DNA of 64,000 nt, from positions 1,588,878-1,652,877 of the forward strand of contig NC_133663.1 of NCBI RefSeq assembly GCF_037893015.1, given 5' to 3'. This document shows, piece by piece, positions 24,000 through 35,880 of this stretch. Source of the stretch: Macrotis lagotis. Lineage: Eukaryota > Chordata > Mammalia > Peramelemorphia > Peramelidae. Both the position numbers and the translations under genes were made by a program. Position 1 is the stretch's first letter; each line of letters opens with the position of its first letter. Under the pieces are notes generated by a model. The model made no database searches. It saw only the letters and a list, made by a program, of their open reading frames with translations, and was not told the origin of the DNA.

Positions 24000-24680
24000 A
24001 TTAAAAATGTGGAAGCTTCTGGGACACTAATACATTGTTGGTGGAGCTGTGAACTCATCTAGCCTTTCTGGAGAGCAATTTGGAACTACGCCCCAAAGGG
24101 CAACAAAATTGTGCATCCCCTTTGATCCAGCAATATCAATATTCATAGCAGCCCTGGGTGTGGTGGCAAAGAATTGGAAATTAAGTGAATGGCTATCATT
24201 TGGGGAATGGCTGAACAAACTGTGGTTTCTGTATGTCATGGAATACTATTGTTCTTTTACAAACCAGGAGGGACAGGATTTCAGGGAAGCCTGGAGGGAT
24301 TTGCATGAACTGATGCTGAGTGAGATGAGCAGAACCAGAAAAACACTGTACACTCTAACCAGCAACATAGGGGTGATGTTCAACTTTGATAGATTTGCTC
24401 ATTCCATCAGTTGCAACAACCAGAGACAATTTGGGGCTGTCTGCGATGGAGAATGCCATCTGTATCCAGAGAAGGAGCTGTGGAGTTTGAACAAAGACCT
24501 TAAATTTAGGAAAAAACCTGCTATCTTATTGTCTGATCTTGCTGTCTCTTATACTTTATGTTTCTTCCTTAAGAATATGATTTCTCTCTCATCACATTCA
24601 GTTTGGATCAATGTTACCATGGAAACAATGTAAAGACTGGCAAATTGCCTGATTGGGGGGGAAATTGTAAAATCTAGCTG
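24000..24680 (+). mobile_element. L1 3' end, sense orientation
   Basis: A 5'-truncated L1 piece just before UBE2G1 exon 3. It keeps an open frame of 194 codons (from 24049) with VVAKNWKLSEWLSFGEWLNK and MLSEMSRTRKTLYTL, laid out like the C-terminus of L1 ORF2 and then running into 3' sequence. It ends in G-rich GATTGGGGGGGAAATTG. The frame is a remnant; it lacks the reverse-transcriptase and endonuclease domains. Confidence 0.85.
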
Positions 24681-24850
24681 TGGTCCTTCACTCTTGACTT
24701 TCTCAAAGTCCCAAGCCTGGCTTTAGGGAGCATGCCCTTGGGCCAAGTAAGCTTTGGGGCTCATTTTCCGCTGGCTAATATCAGAGCCAAGAGAAATGAG
24801 ATTTTAACTGTTTCAAGGTTTCTCCTAAGATGTTCTCTTTGTCTTTTCAG

Positions 24851-24948
24851 TGAAGGGGGCGTTTTCAAAGCTCATCTCACTTTCCCAAAAGACTACCCCC
24901 TCAGACCACCAAAAATGAAGTTCATCACGGAAATATGGCACCCAAATG
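24851..24948 (+). CDS. UBE2G1: UBE2G1 coding exon 3
   Basis: This exon encodes residues 50 (split) to 83 (split), reading [20 protein letters not shown] and then [12 protein letters not shown]. It carries the E2 core strands and the HPN motif at residues 80-82. The Asn of this motif is the catalytic residue that stabilises the oxyanion during isopeptide bond formation in E2 enzymes. The acceptor is TCTTTTCAG and the donor GTAAGT at 24949. At 98 bp it keeps the frame between exons 2 and 4. An L1 3' end finishes about 170 bp upstream of the acceptor without touching the exon. Confidence 0.98.
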
Positions 24949-26937
24949 GTAAGTTTCCAGTTTTGTTTTTACCTGGGGGGCATTGGATATAGCATCAGGA
25001 AGGAAGCAGAGTAGAGGCTTTGGACTCTTGAATCACCTTGGCTGGGCTGTCTCCAGCTGCTGGAGACCCCTGGGCCAACCACCTCCCTGGGCAGGGAACA
25101 GGCCCAGCCCCATTCCTGGAGAGGAGTTGCTATAGGAAGTAGGTACCGAGGCTTACTGGGAGAGACATGGTGGGCATTATCTTTGCATAGTTTGGGAAAA
25201 GGAAAAGAAACCAACTATATGGAAATGCAGTTGTCCACGTAGGACCTCAAACCCTGGACAGGGGTCATGCCTAAAAATGGTGCCTCTGGTCCTTTCTGAA
25301 TGAGGTTTTCATGATCCTGACCCAGAAAGGAAGGGGAACCAGCCTTCCTGCTTTGGGTGATGGACAAGAGCTTGTAGCTGGGGGAGGCTCTCTGCCCTAC
25401 TGAGGTGGGAGAGCTTCTCCACTTCTTCAGTGATGTGTCTGGTAGCTGGTGGGAAGTCCTGTTGAGTCCTTGTGGGTCCCATGTGTTGGGGCCTGGACTG
25501 GTGGCCTGATGCCTCTCCTTGGTGTATGATGGGCCTGTCACACTGTCTAGGGTACCCCTGAGGAAGCTCTCTTAGGCCCAGAGCTCATCCCATCTGGGCT
25601 TCCTGTTTGTCAGTGGGGAGGGAGGCTGAGGCCTATGGCATTTGTGTTGTGCTCCTCTCTCTCCCCAGACTCCCTTGCCCAGATTTCCTGCTTGGACCCT
25701 CAGGAACCTAAGGGGGCAGCAGGACTTGATGCTGACTTTGTGGGCCTGCCTTCCAAGAAAGGGGGTGCATTGTCAGAAAGTCCCAGGGAAAGAAGTGCTC
25801 AGGAGCAGAGACAGATGGGCTGCCTCTGGGTCCATTGAGAAAGTTTAGGAAATGGGTATGGGACAGCCAGGTGAAGAAGCCTTTGAGGATGGAGCATCTG
25901 TGGCTGGAGGACATGACTAGGGGTGGATGAGATTGGAGCTGCCTTCCACCGCTGAGTGGGGGTGGGGTGGGGGCAAGGGGCTGCATACTCTTCCTGCCCT
26001 CAGTGCCCCACCCACTTGTCATGCTGAGATCTGTGGAGGCTGGGGTCTTGTAGCCTTCTTTCTCCTTTCCATTTTTCCCTTTAAAATAGACACAAATAGG
26101 TGCCTGGTGGACTTCCAGCAGAGGGAGGGAGCAGGGTGTGATTGGTAAGGGTGGACAGGCCCTGGCTTCAGATTTAGACTCTGCTAGGGGACACCTTGGG
26201 ACACAGAGAGCTGGGCCTGGAATCAGAAGCCTTCTCTCCTGAGTTTCAGTGTAGCCTCAGACACTTAGGGTGTGACCCTGGGCAAGTCACTTCCCTTGTG
26301 TGCCTTGATTTCCTCATCTGTCAGAGGGGCTGGAGAAGGACATGTATACATATGGGACATATATACACTCCAGTATCTTTGCCAAGAAAACTTCAAATGG
26401 GGTCAGGAAGAGTAGGACACACCTGAAATGCTGGAACAACAGGAAACTTAGCTAAAGGCTCATGTGGACACCCCACCCAAAAAAAGGTTGAAGCAGTGCC
26501 CCTCTCCCGCTTTCCTCTTCCTCTATCTCTCCTTGGGTCCTGATTGGTCTACTGTCATCTCTGAGTCAAAAGGAACAGTGAAAAGGCATGAGGATCTCCG
26601 GGGGGTGCTTGGCCCCCAACGTTTTGGTAGCTGTGTTTCCAGTCGTTGGTGTCCTTCGTATTCCTCCCTCTGAGAAGGGTCCCTGGGTCTGTCCAGACTT
26701 GAACCAGTGCAGAGTTAGAGCTGGCCTGGAGGTGGAGGGACGACCCCACCAAGCTTCTTGAGTCTGGCCCTGGTGGTGTCAGATCAGTCACTCTACAGAG
26801 TGACGTGGAGAGTTCAGAGACTCTACAGAGGTGGGGGTTGGGAGAGGTTCTGCTGGCAGCTCCTGGGGAGCGCTCCTCTGTACTGGGAGGGCATTGGCTG
26901 CTAACCTGTGTTTTTAATGTCTGTGGCTTTTTTCCAG
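24949..26937 (+). other. UBE2G1: UBE2G1 intron 3
   Basis: A 2.0-kb intron with GTAAGT donor and TTTTTTCCAG acceptor. It holds one CORE-SINE-like element (about 26195-26440, +). Otherwise I see only unique, fairly GC-rich sequence. Confidence 0.9.
26195..26440 (+). repeat. CORE-SINE (MAR1-like) element
   Basis: Contains GTGACCCTGGGCAAGTCACT, TTTCCTCATCTGTCAGAGG, and the tail CAGTATCTTTGCCAAGAAAA plus CAAATGGGGTCAGGAAGAGT. Nearly full length, in sense orientation. Confidence 0.88.
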
Positions 26938-27116
26938 TCGACAAGAATGGCGACGTGTGCATCTCCATCCTTCATGAGCCTGGGGAAGATAAATATGGTT
27001 ATGAAAAGCCTGAAGAGCGCTGGCTCCCCATCCACACGGTGGAAACCATCATGATTAGTGTCATTTCTATGCTGGCGGATCCCAACGGAGACTCGCCCGC
27101 AAATGTGGATGCAGCC
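26938..27116 (+). CDS. UBE2G1: UBE2G1 coding exon 4, active-site exon
   Basis: This exon encodes residues 83-142, starting with the split Val codon G|TC and then DKNGDVCISILHEPGED. The active-site cysteine is Cys90, codon TGC at 26958-26960, in the context GDVCISIL. Just after it lies the acidic insertion loop (HEPGEDKYGYEKPEERW) that marks the Ubc7/Cdc34/UBE2G/UBE2R group. The rest (VETIMISVISMLADPNGDSP and on) is the usual UBC C-terminal part. The donor is GTAAGT at 27117 and the exon ends in phase 0. With exons 2, 3 and 5 and the expected 46 coding bases of exon 1, the open frame totals 170 codons, the known length of this protein. Confidence 0.98.
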
Positions 27117-29784
27117 GTAAGTTGGACACGGGCTGAGGGCAGCTTTGGGTTTCCTGTCAGGGCTCTATGGGTCTTGTGGGTTTAGTCAGGTATCACTCGT
27201 GGCTTTGTGTTATTCTCCAGCCCTTCCAGACCCTGGGATCTGCCTAACTTGGCCTTGGCAGAGGAGAGGTCCCTTATGGGTAGAACTGAGCGCCACCCCC
27301 ACCATCCCCTCTTCTCTCTCAGAGCCCATGCCGGGCCCTCTGGTTCCCAAGGAGCGCTCTCTCCCCTCTAGGCAGGCCCTCTGTGGTCTGTCCCCCAGCT
27401 TCTGCTCAGGTATCCAGCCTTACCCAGCTCAGGCTGTGACTCTCACTCGCTTCTTGGGGGTGAGGGTCCCCCCTGAACTTGGCTCTGATGGTGTCTGCAT
27501 TCTTCTAGTCCTCCACGTGGTCTAGGCTGCAGCTAGGCAGAGCTTCCTCGCTCCTTGGGGAATCCAGCCCTCATCCCTGGATCTTCCCTGACTCGGGTCC
27601 TGGGGTGCTGTCAGCAGCTCCCCTGACCCACTTCCCAATTGTAGCTGGCTGCCTCTGGGCTTAAGGTTTGGTCCACTGCCACCTGTTGCTTTGTTTCTGT
27701 CTCTAGAGGTTCCTGGTCCATGATCCTCTCCTCTATCACAGTGGGCTCTGCAGGCTCCACTCTGGTCTAGCTGGCATGCTCAGGATAGCATTGATGGGAT
27801 GTCCCAAGAGGCACCCCCCTCCCCCCCCGGGAGGCCTAGCAGCTCGCTTCAGACACATTCCCAGTGGGGAGGCCCCACCGTGGGTCAGAGGTCACAGGAG
27901 TCAAGTGGGCATCATATTGTTTCTCCTGAACCTGACCCCTGACTCAGAGAAGCCTGGCGTGATGAGCTTCCCCAGCACTGGCACACAGGCTTGATCTACA
28001 CAGCGACTCCATTCAACCCCACTCAGACACTCTCTGGTCCATCCAGAAAATGGGACAGCCCAGAAGGAGAGAATCCTGGGGTACCTGAGAGCCTGGCTTT
28101 GGGTTATTTTCTAAAAATAGACTGTGGACAGACACTGTAGATCTGTTAGCTGGTTCAAGGTGGAGAGCTGTATGAGCCTGCTCTATGGGGGTTCTGGGGA
28201 CCAGTTGTGGGCCTGGCAGGCTTTGGAAGAACCAATGGATGTCACCAGGGGAGGGGTCAGGAGCAAGTGTTGATTATGTGCTGCCAGTGTGCATGTGCGG
28301 AGCACCTGCTCATGAATCAGGGAAACGTTGTGATGGTCCCCACTTTATGGCTGAAGAGACTGGAGCACACTGGTGGTGGCCTGCCCAGGGCAGCACATGG
28401 CTCTCTCTGCTGTGCCACCAGCTGCTCAAGGAGCGACCATGCCAGTTGCCCTGTGGGCACATGGAATGGCCATGAGTATTGCAGCTGGTGGGGACTGTGC
28501 CTTCATCATTAGAATATTCAGGCGTGCTCCAGCTGCCTGCTGGACAGGGTGGAGCCTGGTCACTGTGACCCACTTAGAGGAGTCGATCCACTTTGAGCAG
28601 TGCCCAGTGGAGAGGGGCACAGGCTACCTGGTGCGCCCCAGCTGTGGGTATGCCACATGAGGTGCTGCAGAAAGAGTGTAGACAAACTGAAGACAACCTA
28701 GAGCCTCCAAGCTCAGAAGTCATGGCAGATGAGAAACGACTTTGAGGACCCCTCCCCTCAGCTATATGAATGACCATCCTATGGAAGCTGTTGATGGCAC
28801 AGGAGCACACGTCCTGCCCCAGTCCAAGAAGGCTCTAGGGTTGGATCAGGGCTCCCTGGCCAGTACTGCGCTGATGAGGTCACTGCCTGGGTTCTCTTCA
28901 TGCTCCCAGGCATCTCTTGGTCTCCCTCCGTATTTTGAGAGCTCTTGTCTGCCCACCTAGAAGACTTTGAGGCCCCAGCCCTGCCCCACTAAACACTTTA
29001 AGACTTTGAGGATTCACCCTTAAATCACACAACCACTGTTTGCCTTGGTTTCCTTATCTGTAATCTGAGGCCTGCCTGTTCTCTGTGTTCCTGTGGTCTT
29101 CATTTTTCTGTGTTCTCTCTTCCTCTGCCTATAAACCTAAGAAGTGACCTTTGAACCTTTGTCTCTTCTTTTGGACATCCAAGGCTTAGTCCAGCCTGCC
29201 CCACTGCCCCTCTTTTCCCAGGAACCAGAACCCCTTGCGCAGTGTTTTCTACTCCTTGAGGATACAGGCTGCATTCCATTTGCTCATCCAGGGGCTGCTT
29301 GTTGGTTGATTAGTTGAAAATAGGGATTCCAAAGGAGTGCACAGCACTAGCCCTTCTTGGCAAAGGTGGGGGGGGGGGACTGTGGGTATGGGTCTGCATA
29401 TCTGCATATACCATCAGTGGGGGGAGGAGAGGTCAGAGAGTTTTGCTTTTCTCGCCCTCTTTATTCTTTTACTGTTATATGTCTCTCACTCTCTCAGGAG
29501 ACAAGGGGGGAAATCTATAAGGGGTCAGTCCCCTTTTGAGTCCCTGCCCCAAACACCCAGCCCCACTTCGGGAGGGTGTTGGGATTCTTGTCATGAACAC
29601 CTGGTACAACTCTTCCTGCCTATTTTTATTGGTGTTTCTGTTTCCTTTTCAATCTTTTTTTAACATTTAAAATTGGTAAGTGGGTGGAACCCACAAAGGG
29701 TGGGTTTGCAGGCAACTTTTGAAACATTGAAGCTTCAGAGGAAGTTTCTTCTAATATCTTCTACTTTCATTTGTCAACCTGCAG
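27117..29784 (+). other. UBE2G1: UBE2G1 intron 4
   Basis: A 2.7-kb intron with GTAAGT donor and CTGCAG acceptor. Part near 28260-28400 resembles a worn SINE core (tumbled words such as 'ttgattatgtgctgcc' and 'actttatggctgaagagact'). The rest shows no recognised element. Confidence 0.85.
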
Positions 29785-29871
29785 AAAGAATGGAGGGAAG
29801 ACCGAAACGGAGAATTCAAAAGGAAAGTTGCCCGCTGTGTGAGGAAAAGCCAAGAGACTGCTTTTGAGTGA
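29785..29871 (+). CDS. UBE2G1: UBE2G1 coding exon 5 with stop codon
   Basis: This exon encodes residues 143-170 (KEWREDRNGEFKRKVARCVR, then KSQETAFE) and the TGA stop at 29869-29871. It forms the C-terminal helices of the E2 fold. The exon itself continues 36 bases past the stop to a strong donor, CAGG|GTAAGT, at 29908, so the rest of the 3'UTR is in another exon. Thirty-six bases is less than the roughly 50-55 that trigger exon-junction-dependent nonsense-mediated decay, so this arrangement should be tolerated. The reading is complete and intact. Confidence 0.98.
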   Translation, partial: KEWREDRNGEFKRKVARCVRKSQETAFE

Positions 29872-29907
29872 CCTTTATTTAGCAGCTCATAGCTTCACTT
29901 TTTCAGG
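29872..29907 (+). other. UBE2G1: UBE2G1 3'UTR, first part (exon 5)
   Basis: Thirty-six untranslated bases between the stop codon and the donor GTAAGT at 29908. Splicing joins them to the 3'UTR exon at 38146. The join is inferred from good splice sites and from memory that human UBE2G1 also has its last exon wholly untranslated. Confidence 0.88.
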
Positions 29908-30424
29908 GTAAGTGCTTTCAACCTTACGAATGCTTTTCCCCATTTAGTAATCCTCTTGTTCTAAGATCTCATTCCTGTGAGTTCTCAAAGACTTCAACTG
30001 TTGGTGACAAAACCCAGACTAAAAACTTTTTCTGCCATGGCTCTGCTGATGGCCGGCAGAATTGAACCACCTTCATCTACCAGGAGGACAGCCAACCTAG
30101 CTTCATCTTCAGGATGGGAGATTGGTTTAGTGTCATCTCCAGTGGGATTGTGTGCAAAGGACGAGCCTGGCTTCCTCCTGGGCTTTATTTCCAGGTTCTC
30201 AGTTCTCTTATTTATTAAAGGAGGGGATCTCGGTGACCCTCTCGGTCAGTCCTGTACTTGAAAGACCAAAGCATAAGTTAAAGCCAGTTAGTAGGTGTGG
30301 TCAAACTCTTTTTCTGTGCTAGTGACACCAATCCGCCCCTAGTGAAGCCACCATGACCTTTTCTCACTGGCCATCTGTTAATATTACCTGCTTGGAGGAG
30401 CTGCAGGATCAAATGGATAAGAAC

Positions 30425-30575
30425 ACTGTTGCTGGACTTGGGGAGGCCTGGGTTCAAATTCTACCTCAAAGACTGAACAGTAATGGAACCCTGGGTCTGA
30501 GCCTCAGTGTCATCATCTTTCACATTGCCATGATGATCCAAAGAAATGACCATTGTGACTCTTGCAGTGGTGTTC
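30425..30575 (+). repeat. Old SINE fragment
   Basis: Includes CCTGGGTTCAAATTCTACCT (B-box side) and GAGCCTCAGTGTCATCATCT (core). Diverged. Confidence 0.65.
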
Positions 30576-31034
30576 CTTAGTTCCTTTTCTGAAATCCCAA
30601 TGGCATCAGGAATTGGGGAGGCCTTGAACCCAGGTGACTGAGAATCAGTTGAAGGAGCCAGTGACTTTGATTCATCCAGAGGAAAGAATGTTTATGGGCC
30701 CATTAACAGCTGTCCAGGATATGAAATTTACCATATGGAGAATGGATTAGACTGGGACAAAGCTGGGAATAATCGGGGCAAGTTACAAAGAGGCAGGTTT
30801 ATATCTTGAGCCAAATCTTTGATAAACATTACCAAATGGATTAGGCAACAGCATAACCCCTTGGGGCCCTCTACCCAATATGTCTGAAGCTGAAATTTAA
30901 TCAGAACACAATCATTTGCATCCCTCTCCTGTTCCATGAGGATAGCATTGGAACACTTTGCTAAAAGTTTGGTAAACTGAGTTGGTGAGTCTTAGAAAAA
31001 TTCCTCATAGAGAATTTCTTTAAAGAAAATGACA

Positions 31035-31187
31035 GGGGGTGGCTAGGTGGCGCAGTGGGTAAAGCACCAGCCTTGGAGTCAGGAGTACCTGGGATCAAAT
31101 TCGGGCTAAGACATTTAATAATTACCTAGCTATGTGGCCTTGGGCAAGCCACTTAACCCCATTTGCCTTGCAAAAAAAAACCTAAAA
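31035..31187 (+). repeat. tRNA-like marsupial SINE
   Basis: Near-consensus copy with TGGCTAGGTGGCGCAGTGGG and the CCTAAAAAA tail, flanked by AAAATGACA at 31026-31034 and 31188-31196. Confidence 0.95.
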
Positions 31188-31194
31188 AAAATGA

Positions 31195-33010
31195 CATTAA
31201 GATAATATGCCAAATTTTCCTTTTAAGTAAACTGTTGAAAACTTGAGTATTACTGTTATTAGTAACTATTTTGCCCAGTTTGCAGCCAGGGAAACTGACA
31301 ATTTAAATGGAATGAATGTTTATAAAAGGATAAAATATACAGATGAGCAGTAAAATTAAGAGACAATTTTTAAAAAGAAATTGAAAAACCCCTAATTGAA
31401 CTCCCAAAGAAAAACAATCCCAGGACCAGATGAATTTACAAACAAATTCTTTATTTAAAATTAAGTTCATAATTTATATTTTTAAGCTCACCATGTGATT
31501 CCTCTCCCCTCCCAGAGAGTTGACCCGTATGAAACAGTCTTTTAGGTTTTTGCAAGGCAAATGGGGTTAAGTGGCTTGCCCAAGGCCACACAGCTAGATA
31601 ATTATTAAGTGTCTGAGACTGGGTTTGAACCCAGGTACTCCTGACTCCAGGGGCCGGTGCTTTATCCACTGTGCCACCTAGCCACCCCAAAATAGTCGTT
31701 TTTAAGAGGAAGAAAAAATCAGTACAACTAAGACAGTGAATCCATCCAACAACATGTACAGAATGTGATAGCCATGAAGAAGGGGGCATCTTCTTTTTTC
31801 AGTCCAGTCCTGCACAATTGTTACTGTTTTGCCACATCCACTCTTAATTTCTGGTGTGTGGTCGTTATTTCTGTTCACATGGTTTTAGGTGTAGATTGTT
31901 TTCTTGGCTCTGCTGACTTCCTTTGCATCAATTCATGGAGATCTTTCCAGGCTTTTCTGTATTGATTACACAACAGCATTCTTATTAGGAGTCTTCCATT
32001 ATAACCATGGACAAATTTTGTTAATTGCTCCCCAGTTGATAGGTATCTACTTTTTTTTTTTTCAAGCCTTGGCTACCACAAAAAGTGCTTCTGTAAATAT
32101 TTGGTGGACATGGAGAATTTTTTCTTATCACAGACTTCCTTAGGGCTTGGGACAGCAATGGATTCCCTGGTTCAAAGGATATGGACGTTTTAGTCATTTG
32201 ATTTGCTTAATTAATTTATGCTTTGGTTGTATAATTTCAGTACAAACAAACTCAATCAAAAATTTAAAGAACAGAACAGTTCATCCCCATATTGCATAAA
32301 TTGCAAATTAAATAGCAAAAGGAGGTCTTAATCAAATTTTTTCTACAACATAGATGGGTTCTTGGCAGCTAGGCCAGGGAGACCTAAAATGAAGAAAGAA
32401 AATTATGAACTAATCTGAATGAACAATGACTCAAAAATTTTGTATTAACTATAAATGTGTCTACAGCAACTTAGCACAAAGATTAGGCACTTGTGACTAC
32501 ATTGGATTTATGCTAGGAATTCTGGCTCGGCTTAATATTAGGAAAATTATAATCCTAATTGACCATCTTAATAAACAGCAACAAAATTTATGAACATAAA
32601 TATATCAGAGGCAATTAAAGACATTTGGCAAAAGACGACCATACCATTTGTGTTTAGAAAGGATAAAAACAAATTTAGGTAACTCTTTAGATTCTACCTC
32701 ATACCCAAGAGATTGGCCCACAAAAAGGAGAATGACAAATGTTGGAACTTGCAGAAAAACGTTCCAGACCATTACAGAATTGCTGGCGGTGACTTGGACT
32801 GAAAAAGCCATTCTTGGACAGTTTGGATCTGCCCATAGCGAAATCACTACTAAGCCTGTGCCCCCGAGAAAATTAAGAGAAGGGAAAAGTCCTCTGTGCA
32901 CAGAAAATGTATAACAATTATTGTAATGGCAAAGAACTAGGAACCAAGGGGGTGCCCTTAAATTGCCACATGGCTGAATAGTTAAAATAATAAATGAGAC
33001 TGAAGGTAGC
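31195..33010 (+). mobile_element. Composite L1 remnant with inner insertions
   Basis: Sense-strand L1 ORF2 fragments at 31195-31455 (readable as LIELPKKNNPRTR, like the L1 segment around NKSPGPDGFTGEFYQ) and 32230-33010 (KEENYELI then SKILY, like KKENYRPISLMN). The end includes VMAKN-like sequence of the L1 C-terminus at about 32920-32990. Between them lie an inverted SINE (31541-31688) and antisense L1-like 3' sequence (about 31700-32215). The whole is heavily decayed. Confidence 0.72.
31541..31688 (-). repeat. tRNA-like SINE inside LINE debris
   Basis: Inverted copy with TTTTAGGTTTTTGCAAGGCA at the start and GCCACCTAGCCACCCC at the end. Short flanking similarity AAACAGTC / AAATAGTC suggests the target duplication. 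Confidence 0.93.
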
Positions 33011-34139
33011 TATGAATTATTCCCCTTGTCTTCTTCTAATTTAGTAACTGTTAAAACGGAACCAGGTTATTGTGATGTGGCCTATTCTACCTATTACCTA
33101 GGTGGAAAGGGATAAAGGATGTGAAGACAGATAGGGACTCATGCATCACATTGGTCGGTAGGGCTAAGGGTGTCAGGTGAGTAGGTGGTGATCCCTTGGG
33201 ACGCTGGCCTCTTCAGTGAGTGCTTATTGTCCTGTAGAACAGAGATTTGGATAGGATGTCATGTTTAGAGTCTTCTGATCCTAGAGCCTTGGGAGCTGAA
33301 GAGCTTGCCAAGGGAAGACTTGCAAAGAACTAGGCTAGATTAGGGGGTCTAGCAAAGGGGCCCAAGAAGTAGCCACCAGAAAGAAAAGCATCCCAGCGCT
33401 CAGTAGGTGGAGCCAGCATTCTGGTCACTTTGAAGGGAAGGAAGATCTAGGCCAAAGGCCACCATTGGTAGAGGACTTAGAACATGCCAGACCCTGGGGA
33501 GTCTTTACAGTTGAGGAAATTGAGGCAGACGGGAAGTTATTTGAACTTGGGACTCCCTGGCAGGCCTGGTGCTCTGTGTACTGTAGCACCCTCTTGCTGC
33601 CGCTGATCCCACTCTTTTTGCCTAAAGTTATTGGAGTCTGCCTCTTAATTCGTGGGTGTGGTGTACTCTCTCTGCAGCTTTAGATCTTCACTTGCTTGAC
33701 AATGTATGACTTTAGAGATGGAGCTTGAACCTGGGTTTTATGATGGACCCATTCTGAGTGGGAGCAGCCCCTTTGTTCTCTGACATGAGCCCCATGTGCT
33801 TTTCTTCTTGTCAAGATAGACCCTGGCTGGGGAGACCCCTAGACAGCTTCCTTTTGTAGCTACTCTCATCCCTCCTGGCCCCGCCCTTCCTGGGAGTCCC
33901 TCTGGTGGCCACAGGTATGGGGAAGACCAAGGTGACCATGACAGGGTGGGCCCTGGGCCATAACATAGTTTTCTTTTTTCTTCATAGAACAAAATTCAAT
34001 TTTCTCCTCTGCCCCCAACTAAAAAGAAGGAAACATTCTTGTAGATATGTCAGGCAGAGTAGGTTTCCACATTGGGTGTGTCCAGGTCGCCAAAATGCAC
34101 CCATCCCTTCTCTCCTCCTCCAACTCTCTTTATAAGCTG

Positions 34140-34300
34140 GGTCCAGCATGTGAGGTGGAATCCTGACTCAGTCCCTGGCTTATTGACTGAGAACTCTGGG
34201 CAAGTCACTGAACCACTGTGCCTCAGTTTCCACAATTGTAAAATGGGGTTCCTGATAGAACTTCCCTCCTGGGATTGTTGGGGGTCTCCATTGGGATAAT
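34140..34300 (+). repeat. MIR-like SINE
   Basis: Contains CTCTGGGCAAGTCACTGAAC, TGTGCCTCAGTTTCCACAAT and TGTAAAATGGGGTTCCTGAT, the classic MIR/CORE core, in sense orientation. Confidence 0.85.
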
Positions 34301-34979
34301 AGGGTAGAGTAGCATTACACCATGTCAAAACTTTTTGGCTTGCATTCAGATTGCATTCTGCATTGAGCAGGACTGATGAGGAGGGCTTTACAAAGTCTTG
34401 TACACGTACAAAACAAAAACATTGGCCATTTTTCTGTTGTCTACATTTGTGGATTTTGACCTTGAGGGGTGAGGTGGATCCTCTGACTATTTGGTGACAA
34501 TGCATAGGCAGCTTCCTCCTTCCTGTTTTTCTTATTTGAGAAGAGTTCTTTTGGTTAGATTTGTCAAACTCTGAGCATTTTTCTTCTTGGCATTCTTGCT
34601 TGATCTGCTCCATCCTTCCCTTGCCCAAAACCTTCAGACTCTGGCCTGGACAAACCCAATCCTTCGCCTGGAGCCTTTCTTCCTGGCTGGCTGTGCATTG
34701 ACCCGTTGCACAATTAGATTTCTTTCTGCCATGAAATTAGGTTCTACTGGGGAGGCTCATATATATATATATGCTCCTCTCACTCTCAGCCCCAGAGAAG
34801 CTTGTGTAGAAAGATTGGTTGGGAATTCATTTTAGTTCGACTTTTCAAGTGCATCTAGGTTGGACTCACCCTAGGTAGAAGATCCATTTTATTCACCCCT
34901 TTTTTAAAATGAAATTTTGATGTTGAAGTCCTTCAGCAGTCTTGCAGGTTTGCTCAGGGTGTTTACCTCCTCACCTAGG

Positions 34980-35880
34980 GTTATACAGGTTTTGGCTCCA
35001 TTTATTTGTTTTTCTTATTTTTTTATGTCAAGTTTACTCTTGCTGGTTTATCAGTAAAAACCAAATTGAAGGTTTTTCCCCCTTCCAACCTCTGGTTGTT
35101 GTTCATTCTGTCTGGTGCACAGCACCAGAGCCTTTCTTTTCATTTTTGCAGTGACTCCTGGCTATTCATTTACTTGAATGGGTTTCTAATCTCAAGATGG
35201 ACATTTCCTCCAAGGATGTACATAGCAGGCCACTCATGCCACGACCCTTCTTATATTCTTTTTTTTTTAAGTTTTTATTTTTTTCCCCAAGTACATGTTA
35301 GAACAATTTTTATTATTTTTTTTAAAAAGTTTTGATTTCCAAACTTTAGCCCACCTTGACTGAGCTAGTTGGCAATCTGATATAAATTATACATGTGCAT
35401 TCATGTAAAATATTTCCACATTAGTCATTTTGTACAAGAAAGCTTGAACAAAAAGGAAGATTCAGTCTCTGGTTGGACAATGTCAGTTCTTTCACCAGAG
35501 ATGGATAGCATGCTTCCTTGTAAGTCCTTTGTAGTTAATCTTGGATCCTTGATCCTATTACTGATCTTCACAGTGTTGCTGTTGGTGTAGACAAGGGTCT
35601 TATGGTTCTTCCTGCCTCAGACTGTGTCAGTTGATGCAGTCTCCTGCTTATTGCTCAAAAGGCTTCCATTACATTCTTAGCCCACATCTTATTCAGCTAT
35701 TCCCCAATGAGCATCCCCTCACAATTGCCAGTTTTTTACCTTCCAGGGATTCCCTATTTTTCTCAGATGTCTCATTTCATCAGTTTGGCATCCTATGCTG
35801 TGGACCCACCTCTCTTGTCCTCTCTTGGTCTTCACCCCTTAGTGCTCACTCTCCATAGAACCTATGTTTAAGAATTGTGT
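34980..35880 (-). mobile_element. Old L1-type sequence, antisense
   Basis: T-rich antisense block with words CATGTAAAATATTTCCACAT and TTAGTCATTTTGTACAAGAA, and CTATTCCCCAATGAGCATCC near its far end. These occur in the same order in marsupial L1-derived repeats as I remember them. Limits are approximate and it may be two pieces. Confidence 0.6.

Larger units (their letters stand above)
18603..24850 (+). other. UBE2G1: UBE2G1 intron 2
   Basis: A 6.2-kb intron with GTAAGT donor and TCTTTTCAG acceptor. It contains an inverted tRNA-like SINE (18740-18896), a TG/CA microsatellite (about 23446-23513), and an L1 3' end in sense orientation (about 24000-24680) just upstream of exon 3. The remainder looks unique. 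Two antisense frames at 22030-22446 and 22465-22845 resemble no family I know and are not called genes. Confidence 0.9.

Noticed and set aside
24049-24633. 194-codon frame as a host gene next to UBE2G1 exon 3
   Set aside because: It matches the L1 3' region that recurs at 6475-7358 and 7528-7921.
30640-31020. Possible ancient virus-derived fragment
   Set aside because: Some words looked suggestive, but no LTR pair, primer site or diagnostic motif could be seen, so no element is named.
34050-34628. 192-codon antisense frame in the 3'UTR intron
   Set aside because: It crosses a sense-oriented MIR-like SINE at 34140-34300, so it cannot be an ancient coding unit. The remainder has no recognised similarity.
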